From Paenibacillus tyrphae (lineage in GTDB: Bacteria > Bacillota > Bacilli > Paenibacillales > NBRC-103111): a stretch of DNA of 64,000 nucleotides. Position 1 is the first letter of the stretch. Each line of letters opens with the position of its first letter. The notes under the pieces were generated by a model. The model saw only the letters and a list, made by a program, of their open reading frames with translations, did no database searches and was not told where the DNA came from. The position numbers were made by a program, and so were the translations under genes. The stretch is taken from the NCBI RefSeq assembly GCF_000722545.1, contig NZ_JNVM01000015.1:1-64000 (forward strand), in the 5' to 3' direction. Shown piece by piece: positions 16,360-25,110 of the stretch.

Positions 16360-17527
16360 GCCCTTCGCGCGATACGGTCAGCTTCTCGAAGCCGGTGTCC
16401 GTCACCGCGTAGCTGTTCTCGATCCCGACAACCCCTCGCCCGGGGAAGGTGAACTTCGGTTCGATCGCAATAACCATCCCCGGCTCCAACGGATAGCGGA
16501 AGCCTTTGGCGAGCACAGGCAGCTCGTCGACCTCCAGACCGATGCCGTGACCTAGAAATTTGACCTGATCGTCGCCGAAGCCCATATAATGGTCGCCAAG
16601 CCCTGCTTCCTGGGCCATGCCAAGCGAATGGATGTAGAGCTGCTCGCACAATATACCGGGCTTCAGCATCGATTCGACGCTGCGGATGATTGCCTCGGAT
16701 ACGTCGTATGCCTGCCGCAGGTCGTCCGGCAAATCGCCGATCACGGCCGTCCGGGTCTGGTCGATCACGTATCCGTCGATGCAGCATCCGATATCGATCA
16801 GGATCGGCTCGTTCCGCTCGATCGGCCGTCTGCTTACGCTCTGCGGTACTGCCGGACCGAGTCCTTGACCGCCCGCAGGGCCGTCAAAATAGGTCGGCTT
16901 GGCAACTGCTTCGCCTGCGCCGATCACCCCCGTAAGCACTTCTTGGTTATATCCGCGCAAACGCATTACCCCGATATGTCCGTGCAGCCGGATATAGTGC
17001 TCGACGGCGCTCATCAGCTCCAATTCGGTCATGCCCGGCTCAAGCCTCGTTAGCGCATTCTCAAGAGCGCCGTCGATGATTTGTGCAGCTTCGCGGATAC
17101 AAGAGATCTCGCGTGGCGATTTGATCATACGCGTCTCGCGGATCAGCATGGACCCGTCCTTCCACACAACGTGAGGAAGCACGCTTTGCAGCCGCTGCCA
17201 CTGCTGTACGGGCAGCACGTCGAATTCGGCGGCAAGCGTTACGGCGGAGCCGGAGGCGAGCTGCGGAAACGTCTGGGCCAGTTGGGTGCCGAAAGCACGG
17301 AACGAGCCGAGCGGTTCTACTGCGACTGCGGATTCCTCCTGTGCGCGTGCGACACTCCGGCGAACGTAAAAGCGCGGCTCACCTTCCGCAGGAACGAACA
17401 GATAACCGGTCTGCATAGAGCCGGTCAAATAATACAAGTCCACATTTTGCGTAATCATCATGCCGTCAAGCTGAAGGGCCTGCAGCTTCTGCTGCAAGCG
17501 CCCGATGCGTTGTGCGTATTCGTTCAT
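16346..17527 (-). CDS. M24 family Xaa-Pro peptidase
   Basis: The 393-residue protein has a creatinase-like N-terminal domain (about 1-140) and a pita-bread catalytic domain. All five metal ligands are visible: ILIDIGCC and VIDQTRT (aspartates), LGHGIGLEV (histidine), IAIEPKF and GIENSYA (glutamates). It should remove N-terminal residues preceding proline from peptides in the cytoplasm. GGAGGG lies seven bases before the ATG. It is transcribed alone, separate from the Tad-like operon that ends 106 bp upstream. Confidence 0.92.
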   Translation of the reverse strand: MNEYAQRIGRLQQKLQALQLDGMMITQNVDLYYLTGSMQTGYLFVPAEGEPRFYVRRSVARAQEESAVAVEPLGSFRAFGTQLAQTFPQLASGSAVTLAAEFDVLPVQQWQRLQSVLPHVVWKDGSMLIRETRMIKSPREISCIREAAQIIDGALENALTRLEPGMTELELMSAVEHYIRLHGHIGVMRLRGYNQEVLTGVIGAGEAVAKPTYFDGPAGGQGLGPAVPQSVSRRPIERNEPILIDIGCCIDGYVIDQTRTAVIGDLPDDLRQAYDVSEAIIRSVESMLKPGILCEQLYIHSLGMAQEAGLGDHYMGFGDDQVKFLGHGIGLEVDELPVLAKGFRYPLEPGMVIAIEPKFTFPGRGVVGIENSYAVTDTGFEKLTVSREGLIRL

Positions 17528-17633
17528 GTTCAGTCCCTCCTATGGCAGAAATCTGTATCTCTACATTACCTGCCGCAACTGGAAAATGCAAAGAGGAGCT
17601 ACTTTGAACGAAAAAGACTCCGGTCGATGAGGG

Positions 17634-18215
17634 TTAACGGAATCGGACGCTGGCAACGCTGCTGAGCACAACCGGCTCGCTGCGGGAAAGACCGAGCAAA
17701 GGCTGGTTCAGTTCGACGATGGCAACGACGGACGGCCCATAAATCGTCACCTGAACGCTGCGCGTCGTTTGCTTGGCTGTGCCGGTGTGAACGGTAACCG
17801 TTCGCTGAAGCACATAAGGATACGCGGGACTGGTGATAAATTCCAAATGATGCACGACGGGAGCCTCGTGAAGATGGCTTCCCTCTTTCGGCGTCAGATC
17901 GCTGTCCAGCTTCAGGTTCAGTTGAAGGTACCGGTAAAAATCATCCGTCCCCTTCATGCTGTCCCACACAAGCCGGCCGAGCGCCGCCTCCTCCGGCACG
18001 ATATCCAACGAGGCCGCATGCGCAGCTCGGTCAAGCAGCGGTTTGGTTTTGTTCATGCCGTACGTTTGCATCATCCAATTGAACGCAATGACCCAAATAA
18101 AGGCGGCTGTCATCATGCCGAGCAAGCCAAACAGCAGCAAATGCGCGCTCCCCTTTTCATCCTTCAGCAAGCCATACGCTTCCGCTCTCAACCGACACTG
18201 CCATGCCCGCCGCAC
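17634..18215 (-). CDS. TadE/TadG-like pseudopilin (last gene of the Tad-like operon)
   Basis: The 193-residue protein begins with a charged leader and DEKG, followed by one hydrophobic helix (SAHLLLFGLLGMMTAAFIWVIAF). This is the leader-glycine-helix arrangement of TadE-type pseudopilins and type IV prepilins, and cleavage after DEKG is plausible. The remainder is a beta-rich outer domain. A GTG start at 18215 has GGAGG nine bases upstream. It lies 40 bp after the DUF4320 gene and closes the 12-gene operon. It probably forms a minor pilus component or a membrane-spanning assembly part. Confidence 0.65.
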   Translation of the reverse strand: MRRAWQCRLRAEAYGLLKDEKGSAHLLLFGLLGMMTAAFIWVIAFNWMMQTYGMNKTKPLLDRAAHAASLDIVPEEAALGRLVWDSMKGTDDFYRYLQLNLKLDSDLTPKEGSHLHEAPVVHHLEFITSPAYPYVLQRTVTVHTGTAKQTTRSVQVTIYGPSVVAIVELNQPLLGLSRSEPVVLSSVASVRFR

Positions 18216-18255
18216 ACGTATCTCCCTCCTTTTAAAACAGCAACATTGCTTCGAG

Positions 18256-18723
18256 TTATTCGTAAGCTTCGCTTTTTCCGTAAAGCACCAAATTATAAAA
18301 CCCTTCTTGGGCCGATGCGTTCCCTCCGCCTCCGATGGCGTTCAGCATGCGGCTCAAATTCGGCGCGGGATACTTGAGGACGAGCTTCACCGTCGGGTCA
18401 GCGGCATCGCGAAGCACTTTGCTCCGAGTGCTCCCCGTATAGGATGGATAGGCCATGCCGTTCACCGTCACGTCCCCCATCCCGAGCGAGGCTAACCTGG
18501 CGTTCATATTGGACTCCACCGTCTGGCTTAAATAGCCGACCGCTTCCATTTCCTTGAGTGCATGATTGGCAATCGTATTCAGATGATCCGCCTTCATCGT
18601 ATAGACGAAGAACGGGACGATCGCCAGCGAAAGAAACAGCAGCACAGGCATTAAGAAGAGCGTTACGAGGACGTTGGCCATCCCCTGCTCGTCCTGCAGA
18701 AAAGCAGCGATTTTGCTTTTCAC
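18256..18723 (-). CDS. DUF4320-like pseudopilin
   Basis: The protein (155 residues from the GTG at 18723) has DEQG followed by a single hydrophobic helix (MANVLVTLFLMPVLLFLSLAIVPFF). An outer domain of about 100 residues ends in a glycine-rich turn and LVLYGKSEAYE. This matches DUF4320, a TadE-like family found in Firmicute Tad/type IV operons. The GTG start is preferred over an ATG 27 bases upstream because GGTGAT lies six bases before it and it falls just after the stop of the preceding small gene. It probably assembles with the neighbouring TadE-like protein. Confidence 0.65.
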   Translation of the reverse strand: MKSKIAAFLQDEQGMANVLVTLFLMPVLLFLSLAIVPFFVYTMKADHLNTIANHALKEMEAVGYLSQTVESNMNARLASLGMGDVTVNGMAYPSYTGSTRSKVLRDAADPTVKLVLKYPAPNLSRMLNAIGGGGNASAQEGFYNLVLYGKSEAYE

Positions 18724-18736
18724 TACAACATCACCG

Positions 18737-18898
18737 TCAATTTGTGACATAATCGAAGCTGCGCACCTGATTCGTAACCGTCGTATGACCGTTGCGAACC
18801 TGCTGCTTCAGACCGGCGCCGCCGGCCGGTTGAAAAATATAAATCGAAATGCCGAAAATGAGCACGACCGCTAAACATAACGTAATTAGTTTGCTCAT
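18737..18898 (-). CDS. Small hydrophobic pilin-like protein 4 (53 aa)
   Basis: This short gene encodes 53 residues: a hydrophobic N-terminus (MSKLITLCLAVVLIFGISIY), then FQPAGGAGLKQQ and a polar tail ending FDYVTN. It is the fourth of four tandem small genes with the same plan (short basic start, one helix, glycine-rich turn, variable polar tail). The ATG at 18898 is three bases after the previous stop, and its own stop is 13 bases before the DUF4320 start, so coupling is likely. A structural subunit of the Tad-like machine is inferred from position and size. Confidence 0.7.
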   Translation of the reverse strand: MSKLITLCLAVVLIFGISIYIFQPAGGAGLKQQVRNGHTTVTNQVRSFDYVTN

Positions 18899-18901
18899 GG
18901 T

Positions 18902-19078
18902 TCAAGGCTGCTTCAAGGTAGCTTCGCCGCTTGTTTGATTGACCGTTGCCTGGGTCACGCTCTCGTAAAGTTTCGTTCCCTTGCCCCCTACCGCAGGACC
19001 AACCTTCGATCCGGCTACAAACATAGCCGCTCCGCCGAGCAATACCGTCAATAAGCAGGCAATAACCAGTTTTCCCAC
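18902..19078 (-). CDS. Small hydrophobic pilin-like protein 3 (58 aa)
   Basis: This 58-residue protein is a paralogue of the next upstream gene. Both start MGKLVIACLLTVLLGGAAMF and continue with VAG, S/T, KVGPAVG, while their last 25 residues differ. A GTG start at 19078 is supported by the identical N-terminus. Most differences in the shared first 93 bases are synonymous, so the N-terminal protein sequence is under selection. A cysteine at position 8 is shared with proteins 2 and 4. A single-helix pilin-like subunit is the best guess. There is no classical prepilin leader or Glu5, so assignment to the Flp pilin family is unproven. Confidence 0.72.
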   Translation of the reverse strand: MGKLVIACLLTVLLGGAAMFVAGSKVGPAVGGKGTKLYESVTQATVNQTSGEATLKQP

Positions 19079-19106
19079 AGGCTCTCATCCTTTTCTGTCG
19101 TTTTGA

Positions 19107-19283
19107 TTATGGTGCGGTCGTGCTGACCGAGCCGCTGTGTACATCCACCTGGGCTCCCGAGATGCTTGTGTTGAGCCTTCCTCCCTTATCCCCTACTGCC
19201 GGACCGACCTTCGTTCCTGCGACGAACATCGCCGCACCGCCCAGCAGGACGGTCAACAAGCAGGCAATGACTAGCTTTCCCAT
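19107..19283 (-). CDS. Small hydrophobic pilin-like protein 2 (58 aa)
   Basis: This 58-residue protein has the N-terminus MGKLVIACLLTVLLGGAAMF, followed by VAGTKVGPAVGDKGG and a serine/threonine-rich tail (SGSVSTTAP). The ATG at 19283 has GGGGAGAG about six bases upstream. It is almost identical to the following gene over the first 31 residues but not in the tail. The pair arose by tandem duplication with tail divergence. It probably inserts in the membrane through its N-terminal helix and may be polymerised by the TadA/B/C proteins encoded upstream. Confidence 0.75.
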   Translation of the reverse strand: MGKLVIACLLTVLLGGAAMFVAGTKVGPAVGDKGGRLNTSISGAQVDVHSGSVSTTAP

Positions 19284-19313
19284 GGCTCTCTCCCCTTTGC
19301 GATCGTTATCGTT

Positions 19314-19454
19314 TCATTGAAACGCATGGTTGATTTGCGTGTTCGTCTTCGTTCCCGCCGTTCCCGTCGCCGGTATGATCTGCGCGCCGAGTACATATAG
19401 CGTAGCGCCTCCTAGTAGCACCGCCATCAGCATGGCAATTACGATTTTGGACAT
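19314..19454 (-). CDS. Small hydrophobic pilin-like protein 1 (46 aa)
   Basis: The 46-residue product MSKIVIAMLMAVLLGGATLY... has the same helix-glycine-tail plan as the three genes that follow, but Met replaces Cys at position 8 and the polar tail is shorter (NTQINHAFQ). The ATG at 19454 follows AAAGGCGGG and lies 23 bp past the tadC-like stop. The longer open frame upstream overlaps tadC and is rejected. It is the first of the four small membrane proteins. Confidence 0.7.
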   Translation of the reverse strand: MSKIVIAMLMAVLLGGATLYVLGAQIIPATGTAGTKTNTQINHAFQ

Positions 19455-19477
19455 CCGTGTCCCGCCTTTCCCTGTGC

Positions 19478-20404
19478 CTAACCTTCGAAGCTTGTCATCA
19501 GTTGCTCGGATATGGTGACAATCCATGGGTACAAAAACAGCAGAACGATAACGGCGAACGGAATCATGATATAAAAGCTGATCCAAATCGGCGCGTTCTC
19601 CAGTTTCCGTTGGATATCCGCCGTCAGCGTCGCTTCGATGCTGGCGGTCTGCTCTTTGAGCACTTTGGCCATTTCGTTCGTATCGGCTTGGCAGACCGCA
19701 TCCAAAGCGTTAACGAGCGGGAACACCTCCGAGATGCCGACCGCTTCCTTAAAGCGCCAAATGGCAGCCCGCTGGTCTTTGCCCCACATGACCGTCAGCT
19801 CCTGCAAATGCGGCTTCAGCAGCTTGAGCGGCCGTCCGGCGCGAATCAGCATTTCCCGAATGTCCGCCTTCTCGCTGACACAGATCGACAGCCGCTGAGA
19901 TAGCTTGGCGATTTCGAGCAGATATCCGGTTCGCTTCTGCGCCGCCGCCACATGGACGAACAACAGCGGGGTCCACCAGCCTAAAGCGGTGCAAAGCAGC
20001 AGCTTGAGCCCCAATCCGAACCACGGGCCAAGCCCCGGATTCGCAAGCAATTCGGGGCTTGCCGCCGCTTGGGCCATAAAACCAACCAACAGCATCAGGA
20101 GAGCGAGCCCTGCGCGAAGCAAACGAAAGCGCTGATAGCCCCAGTCTGCAGGCAGACCGGCCAGTCGGGCTTTCTCGGCAAACGCGCGCGCCTTGGGACT
20201 CAACGCTTCCTCCTGCCGGTCCATGACAAGCATCCGATGCTCCCGCTGCTTCAGCGTTTCCAGCATCATCGCCAAACGGCTGGCCCTTCCAAAGCGGACG
20301 CGTCCGAGAAGCGGGAACCACAGCAGCGCGCTGCCTGTTATGAACAACAGGGCAAACAGCGCTTGAAAGGCCAGCATCCATCCGTTTGAAACCATCCCTG
20401 TCAT
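19478..20404 (-). CDS. TadC-like T2SSF-domain membrane protein
   Basis: The 308-residue protein has an N-terminal transmembrane helix. A second hydrophobic pair lies around residues 95-160, then a cytoplasmic helical domain (AQKRTGYLLEIAKLSQRLSICVSEKADIREMLI, typical of the F/GspF fold) and a C-terminal helix (FYIMIPFAVIVLLFLYPWIV). It corresponds to TadC, one of two inner-membrane platform proteins of Tad pili. AAAGGAG lies seven bases before the ATG at 20404. It is 70 bp downstream of the tadB-like gene. Confidence 0.75.
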   Translation of the reverse strand: MTGMVSNGWMLAFQALFALLFITGSALLWFPLLGRVRFGRASRLAMMLETLKQREHRMLVMDRQEEALSPKARAFAEKARLAGLPADWGYQRFRLLRAGLALLMLLVGFMAQAAASPELLANPGLGPWFGLGLKLLLCTALGWWTPLLFVHVAAAQKRTGYLLEIAKLSQRLSICVSEKADIREMLIRAGRPLKLLKPHLQELTVMWGKDQRAAIWRFKEAVGISEVFPLVNALDAVCQADTNEMAKVLKEQTASIEATLTADIQRKLENAPIWISFYIMIPFAVIVLLFLYPWIVTISEQLMTSFEG

Positions 20405-20474
20405 GAGCCATTCTCCTTTCCGGGATGAAGAATATTGCGTCGCCACAAAAGTTTTGCATACCACTGATGATCGC

Positions 20475-21461
20475 TTAAAACGCTTTGCGGCCCGACTTGA
20501 TGACCATGATCATCGAAATGAACATGACGGCGCTGGAAGCGATCAGCAGCGACTTGCCGACCGGATCGACGAAATAGTGGCGGTAATTTGCTCCGTCCGC
20601 ATAAATGTTGAAGCCGACAACGAAGAAAGCGAAGCCGATCATAAAGGTCGTACCGAGCCGGTAAACGGTAATCATCGCAAGCCGGTTCTCTTCGTGTCGC
20701 TTGGCCGCTTGCATCTTGCCGACCAAGTGATGCAGCGATTCGGTGCCGTCGGTGCCGTAGTGCGAGCCGATTAGCAGCAAATCCGCGAGATCGTCGGCCC
20801 ATTCGCTTTGAATTCGGCGTGCAAACTCGTACAGCGCTTCATCGACCGATTTCATATGAAGTGCGAGCTCCAAGCGCCTCCATTCACTTTGGACCTCGTC
20901 CGGCATCGTCTTCGACGCTTTGACGATCACTTCAGCCAGCGTCAGCCGGGAGCGGTAATGGCCGATCAAGTTCTGCACAAGCATGATCATGCGGTTCGCA
21001 ATGCGGTGCCGCTTACGCTGAACGCGAAACCGGACATAAAAATAAGGAAACGAGCCGAGCAAAAAGGCGATGGCGCCGCTCAGCGCCCATACGTGAAAGC
21101 CCTGCAGCCGGTCCGCGCCGACGGCAAAACGCTGCTGCATCAGTTGCACGGCCGCATCCGAACCGAAAAATCCGACAAACGCCAACAGCAGCATGACTGC
21201 GCCGATCACCTCGACCCCGATCTTGAGCTCGGCGACTTCCATTTCCTCGGCCAGATGCCGAACAGGTCGAAGCCCGGTAAGCGAGCCTCCCAAGGTTCGG
21301 CGGCCGGGATCACCCCCGAGCGACCTGAAGCGGCGGCGCCGGGCCGCTCCGGCTCCCGTCATTCGCAACAGCCACAGCACCAGCAGCAGCGATCCGACGA
21401 TCCAACAGCCGAAGAGCAGGCCCTTTAGACTCCCTTGAATTAGCTGTGCCGATACGCTCAT
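20475..21461 (-). CDS. TadB-like T2SSF-domain membrane protein
   Basis: The 328-residue protein has an N-terminal helix and a basic glycine-rich cytoplasmic stretch. Two helices follow at about 85-150, then a cytoplasmic GspF-like bundle (LVQNLIGHYRSRLTLAEVIVKASKTMPDEV) and a C-terminal hydrophobic pair. It corresponds to TadB, the second platform protein. The ATG at 21461 forms an ATGA overlap with the TadA stop, a strong sign of translational coupling, and is preferred over an ATG three codons upstream. Confidence 0.78.
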   Translation of the reverse strand: MSVSAQLIQGSLKGLLFGCWIVGSLLLVLWLLRMTGAGAARRRRFRSLGGDPGRRTLGGSLTGLRPVRHLAEEMEVAELKIGVEVIGAVMLLLAFVGFFGSDAAVQLMQQRFAVGADRLQGFHVWALSGAIAFLLGSFPYFYVRFRVQRKRHRIANRMIMLVQNLIGHYRSRLTLAEVIVKASKTMPDEVQSEWRRLELALHMKSVDEALYEFARRIQSEWADDLADLLLIGSHYGTDGTESLHHLVGKMQAAKRHEENRLAMITVYRLGTTFMIGFAFFVVGFNIYADGANYRHYFVDPVGKSLLIASSAVMFISMIMVIKSGRKAF

Positions 21462-22906
21462 GCTCCCCATACCCCCAATTCCCGAAACTCGTCGGGAGTG
21501 GCTCCGTTTGCCACGAGATGGTCCATCAGCGAACGGCTGAACCGCTCACCGGTAAACCTCCACGTCTGCCGTTGAAAATCCCATTCGACAAGCGGACGAA
21601 TATGTACCGTTTGCCGCTCATCCACGGAAAGCTCCGTAATTTCCGTCGCTACTCGAACCGGCTTTCCCCCGATGCGCACCAGCCGCAAAAACACAATAAG
21701 GTTAAACGCCCGGGCTACGCGTCTGACGGTATCGGTCTGGTCATGCTGCCGCCCGTCCTGCTTGATCATATCGACGACGTCGCTGATGAACGAATCGCGG
21801 TACTTCGTATGCATCGTGCCCATCATGTCGTGACCGCGCAGCGCGCCCTGCACCATCTGGGACACCTCGGAGCCTTTCGCTTCACCGACGATCACCCAAT
21901 GCGGGCTCATCACAAGCAATGGCTTGAACGATTCCTCCATGCTCAGCCCGATCTCATCCACTTCCCGGACTGCCAAAATGTTCCGGATCCCCCGCAGCCG
22001 CCCACGGAGCGCGACCTCGAATTCTTTCTCCAGCGTCCGAATCCGTTCGTTTTCCAGAATTTCCTGTGCCAGCGCGAACAAAAACGTCGTCTTGCCGGTC
22101 GCCGTGCCCCCGCCGATCAAAAAGCTGGCATGGTAGCGAACCAGCAGGCGCAGGAGACGCGCCATCGGCTCGTTCAACGTATGTAAATCGGCCAGCAGCT
22201 CAAGAGTCACGTCCTTGACGATGAAATTGCGGATATGGATGCTCGGGACATCGGAATACGGCGGCCGGGTCATCACGAGCCGCGAGCGGTTCCACAAATA
22301 GGACTGGATAAACGGCTGCCGCTCGTTGATCGGCTTTTTACCGCACAGCGCCAAACGGTCCTGCAGCAGCAAAACGTCGGCAGGCGAAGCGAACCGGCGG
22401 GTGTGACGTATCATCTCTCCGCCGCGAAGAAGAAAGATGTCGCAGCCGATGACCTGAACCTCTTCCACGTCGGGCAATCTGTACAAATCCTCGATCAACC
22501 CCGCACCGCACGTGTCGGCAAATACACATTCCGTCGGGGTCAGCGGCGGCGTCAGCGTGTCCGGTTCGATATCGATGCGGTATTCGGTCAGGAGCGTATC
22601 GATGACCGCTTTCATCCTTACCTGCGCCAGCGGCTCGCCAAGTCCGGCTTGCAAAATATCTTCGTACAGCGCCTGGTCCTTCTTGGAGCGCTCGGTTAAA
22701 TGCTCGTACACCAGCTTCACCGCATCGGCAAGCGGCATCCGCTGCACTCCTTTTTTATGTCCGGCCGCGTTCAGGCTGGAAAATGAGGCGGGCATACGTC
22801 CACGCGCCTGGTCCGCCTGAATCAGATCCTTCAAATATTGCCCGGCGTCGAAACGGGTTCTCGGGCGCATCCGCCCTCCCGCTCGATGGGCTGTCAGTAA
22901 TGACAA
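21458..22906 (-). CDS. TadA/CpaF-like secretion ATPase
   Basis: The 482-residue protein is a GspE/CpaF-family hexameric ATPase powering pilus assembly or secretion. Walker A is intact (GGGTATGKTTF, K272). The Walker B region reads WVIVGEAKGSEVSQMVQGALRGHDMMGTMHT. Canonical CpaF proteins have E-V/I-R-G and GHDGSLTTIHAN here, so this is a divergent branch. A TTG start at 22906 has GGAGG seven bases upstream and lies 11 bp after the tadZ-like stop. An ATGA overlap joins it to the tadB-like gene. Confidence 0.85.
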   Translation of the reverse strand: MSLLTAHRAGGRMRPRTRFDAGQYLKDLIQADQARGRMPASFSSLNAAGHKKGVQRMPLADAVKLVYEHLTERSKKDQALYEDILQAGLGEPLAQVRMKAVIDTLLTEYRIDIEPDTLTPPLTPTECVFADTCGAGLIEDLYRLPDVEEVQVIGCDIFLLRGGEMIRHTRRFASPADVLLLQDRLALCGKKPINERQPFIQSYLWNRSRLVMTRPPYSDVPSIHIRNFIVKDVTLELLADLHTLNEPMARLLRLLVRYHASFLIGGGTATGKTTFLFALAQEILENERIRTLEKEFEVALRGRLRGIRNILAVREVDEIGLSMEESFKPLLVMSPHWVIVGEAKGSEVSQMVQGALRGHDMMGTMHTKYRDSFISDVVDMIKQDGRQHDQTDTVRRVARAFNLIVFLRLVRIGGKPVRVATEITELSVDERQTVHIRPLVEWDFQRQTWRFTGERFSRSLMDHLVANGATPDEFRELGVWGA

Positions 22907-22917
22907 GTCCGTCCCTC

Positions 22918-24165
22918 CTATCCGAACAAGGCGCTCAATCTGGAGATCCACCCCGGTTTACGCCGTCGACCCGGGGCAAGATCCGTTCCCGGTACGTCTC
23001 CTTCCGCACGCTTCGTCAGCAATGCCGCCAGCCCGTCGATCGCTTCCGTGAACGGCTCCGCCTTCGGCATCAAGTAAAGGGGCACCCCTTCATGCACGGC
23101 TTTCATGCCGAGACCGCCGGGCGCATTCGGAATCGAAGCGCCCAAAGACATGTGCAGCGCATCCGCGATCCGTTCGGGCTTATCGTCCGAAGATGCGCGG
23201 TTGAGGATCAGCGAGATGTCGGACGGAGTCAAGCCGCAATATTTCCAATAGCAGTCAAACCATTCGCGCCAACTCGTGCGGTAGGAAGCATAATTGTTCT
23301 GGGCGACGAGCCAGCGGATGTCGGCTCCGCGAACGGTACATACCGTCGCGGCGTTATCCGGGTAGGCATTCAGATCGACCAGCGTCACGTCGAATACGGA
23401 TCTGGCCGTCTGCAGCAAATGCGCCATCATTTCCGGCGTCATATCGAGCGCGGTATCGCGGCGGGGCGAGCCGGTCAAAATATGCAGGCCGTTCATCTTC
23501 CGATATGTGATGCACGAATCGAGTAGATCTTCCGGCTGCAGTGTTTGCGTCTGCAGCTTCGGCCGCAGCTTGAACTGGCTGCGGTCCGTTTCCGTCAAAT
23601 TCAGCTGCGAGCGAATTTCCGGGTTACGCAGATTCCCGTCGATCAGCCCGACGCGCAGACGGTTCGCCGAAGCCAGCGCAAGCGCCGTATTGACGGCGAC
23701 CGTCGTCGCCCCATCCTTGCTGCTCGCAGACCAGACGGCAACCACGATGCCGCTTCGCTTATCGCCCGCCGCTTTGCGGACGCTGCGTCCTTCGACGGAA
23801 GCGGCAAGCGCCTCGAACGTCTCCTGATCCGTTCCGCCCAGCGGCAAAACGGCGAAACCGAGTGTCTCCGCCAGCCGCGTCAACGCCTCAAGCATGAACG
23901 AATCGTATACGGCCTCGTCCGGGGCTACGATGACGCGGGCCTGAGGCTGCTTGCGCCGGATCTCCGGCATCCAATCCCAAGGATACGAATCGTAGAACAG
24001 GCCGGTATGGACGGCAACGACGTCGAACGGTTCTTCCAACCGCGCGAACAACCGGTCGCGATGCTGTACCGTCACGATGCCGTCCGAATCCGAGCCGGAA
24101 CGGCTTAATTGCGACCCCAGCAGATCAGCGGCGCCGGCCTGCGGGTGTGCGAACAATAGATTCAT
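22918..24165 (-). CDS. TadZ/CpaE-like MinD-family protein
   Basis: The 415-residue protein combines an N-terminal receiver-like domain (about 1-125) with a MinD/ParA-type domain (about 137-380). The P-loop reads WSASSKDGATTVAVNTA: the first lysine (K150) is present, but the canonical KGGxGKT loop is shortened and the second lysine is missing. TadZ and CpaE proteins place the Tad machine at a cell site, often with altered ATPase motifs. The ATG overlaps the preceding cpaB-like stop as ATGA. The C-terminal tail is basic and proline-rich. Confidence 0.8.
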   Translation of the reverse strand: MNLLFAHPQAGAADLLGSQLSRSGSDSDGIVTVQHRDRLFARLEEPFDVVAVHTGLFYDSYPWDWMPEIRRKQPQARVIVAPDEAVYDSFMLEALTRLAETLGFAVLPLGGTDQETFEALAASVEGRSVRKAAGDKRSGIVVAVWSASSKDGATTVAVNTALALASANRLRVGLIDGNLRNPEIRSQLNLTETDRSQFKLRPKLQTQTLQPEDLLDSCITYRKMNGLHILTGSPRRDTALDMTPEMMAHLLQTARSVFDVTLVDLNAYPDNAATVCTVRGADIRWLVAQNNYASYRTSWREWFDCYWKYCGLTPSDISLILNRASSDDKPERIADALHMSLGASIPNAPGGLGMKAVHEGVPLYLMPKAEPFTEAIDGLAALLTKRAEGDVPGTDLAPGRRRKPGWISRLSALFG

Positions 24166-25076
24166 GATGCCGGTTTCACCTCCGTTGCTTTGAGCCCTGG
24201 CGAAGCGCCGCCGTTCCCCTGCGCAGCGGCGGGCTCCTTTTCCTTGCCGCTGACTTGGCTTCGATTCAGCTCGCCTTTCACTTGAACCTGGGGCTTGGTT
24301 TTGCTGAACAAATCCGCTTCCTTAAGCTCCTGAAACAATCCCGTTACTGTTCCCGAGGCGGCGGCGTGCGCGGACAGATCGGGCAGCGCCAGCTTAATCT
24401 TCCCGCCGATGCTGCCGAGCACGTAAGCCTCGTACACCTCGTCGTTCATTATATAAGTGTTCAGCTCAGGCTTCCCGTTTGGCTTGGAACGGGCATTCTG
24501 CAATTGGATCTGGTTCGGCTGAACGACCGTTTCGATCGTCGCTCCATCCGCTACCTCCAGCCCTTCGGCCGTTTTGATCGCCGTGACCGGGAGCTGCTCG
24601 ATAATTTTGACCGCGCCGACGCTCCATAGAACGCCGGAGCCGGTCGTGACGAACTTGGGCGTCTCGAATTCGACCCATACGTCGACGCGGTCGCCCCGCC
24701 GAACCATATTGTTGACATTGACGGCCGCATCCGTCTTGAAGCTGAAATAACGCTCTCCCGCACGGGGTACGGTACTGCGATCGGTCAATTTCCACGAAAC
24801 CAGCTCCTCGCTGTCCGCAATCGGCACAAGCACCGTCTTGCCGATCAGCGCGTCAAGGTCCGTCACGGCTTCGGAGCTGTGAGCCGCCAGCGGAATAACC
24901 GCCTTGCGGAGCATGGAAGCCTCGACGACTTCCCCGCTTTGCAGCATCCTTACCGGTTTGACCGTCGTCATGGTGCGGACTTGAATTTCGGTATGCTTCA
25001 TGAACTGCCAATATCCGTATATCGATCCCGCCATCAGCACGCAGCCCAGTGTGATGACGATCCATGCTTTCTGCAA
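24162..25076 (-). CDS. CpaB/RcpC-like SAF-domain protein
   Basis: The 304-residue protein has an N-terminal signal anchor (about 5-25). A SAF domain follows (VKPVRMLQSGEVVEASMLRKAVIPL ... GKTVLVPIADSEELVSWKL). Next come a beta-rich CpaB-type region with RRGDRVDVWVEFETP and a low-complexity C-terminal tail. CpaB/RcpC proteins are the periplasmic or extracytoplasmic assembly parts of Tad systems. In this Gram-positive there is no secretin, so the role may be in the wall or outer leaflet zone. It follows the kinase gene by 34 bp. Confidence 0.8.
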   Translation of the reverse strand: MQKAWIVITLGCVLMAGSIYGYWQFMKHTEIQVRTMTTVKPVRMLQSGEVVEASMLRKAVIPLAAHSSEAVTDLDALIGKTVLVPIADSEELVSWKLTDRSTVPRAGERYFSFKTDAAVNVNNMVRRGDRVDVWVEFETPKFVTTGSGVLWSVGAVKIIEQLPVTAIKTAEGLEVADGATIETVVQPNQIQLQNARSKPNGKPELNTYIMNDEVYEAYVLGSIGGKIKLALPDLSAHAAASGTVTGLFQELKEADLFSKTKPQVQVKGELNRSQVSGKEKEPAAAQGNGGASPGLKATEVKPAS

Positions 25077-25110
25077 ACCGCTACCTCCTCCTGTTCTCTG
25101 GATAATCGGG

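Noticed and set aside
17570..17633. Terminator directly after the last Tad-like gene
   Set aside because: Only three consecutive base pairs could be formed before the T-run, so no convincing hairpin was found.
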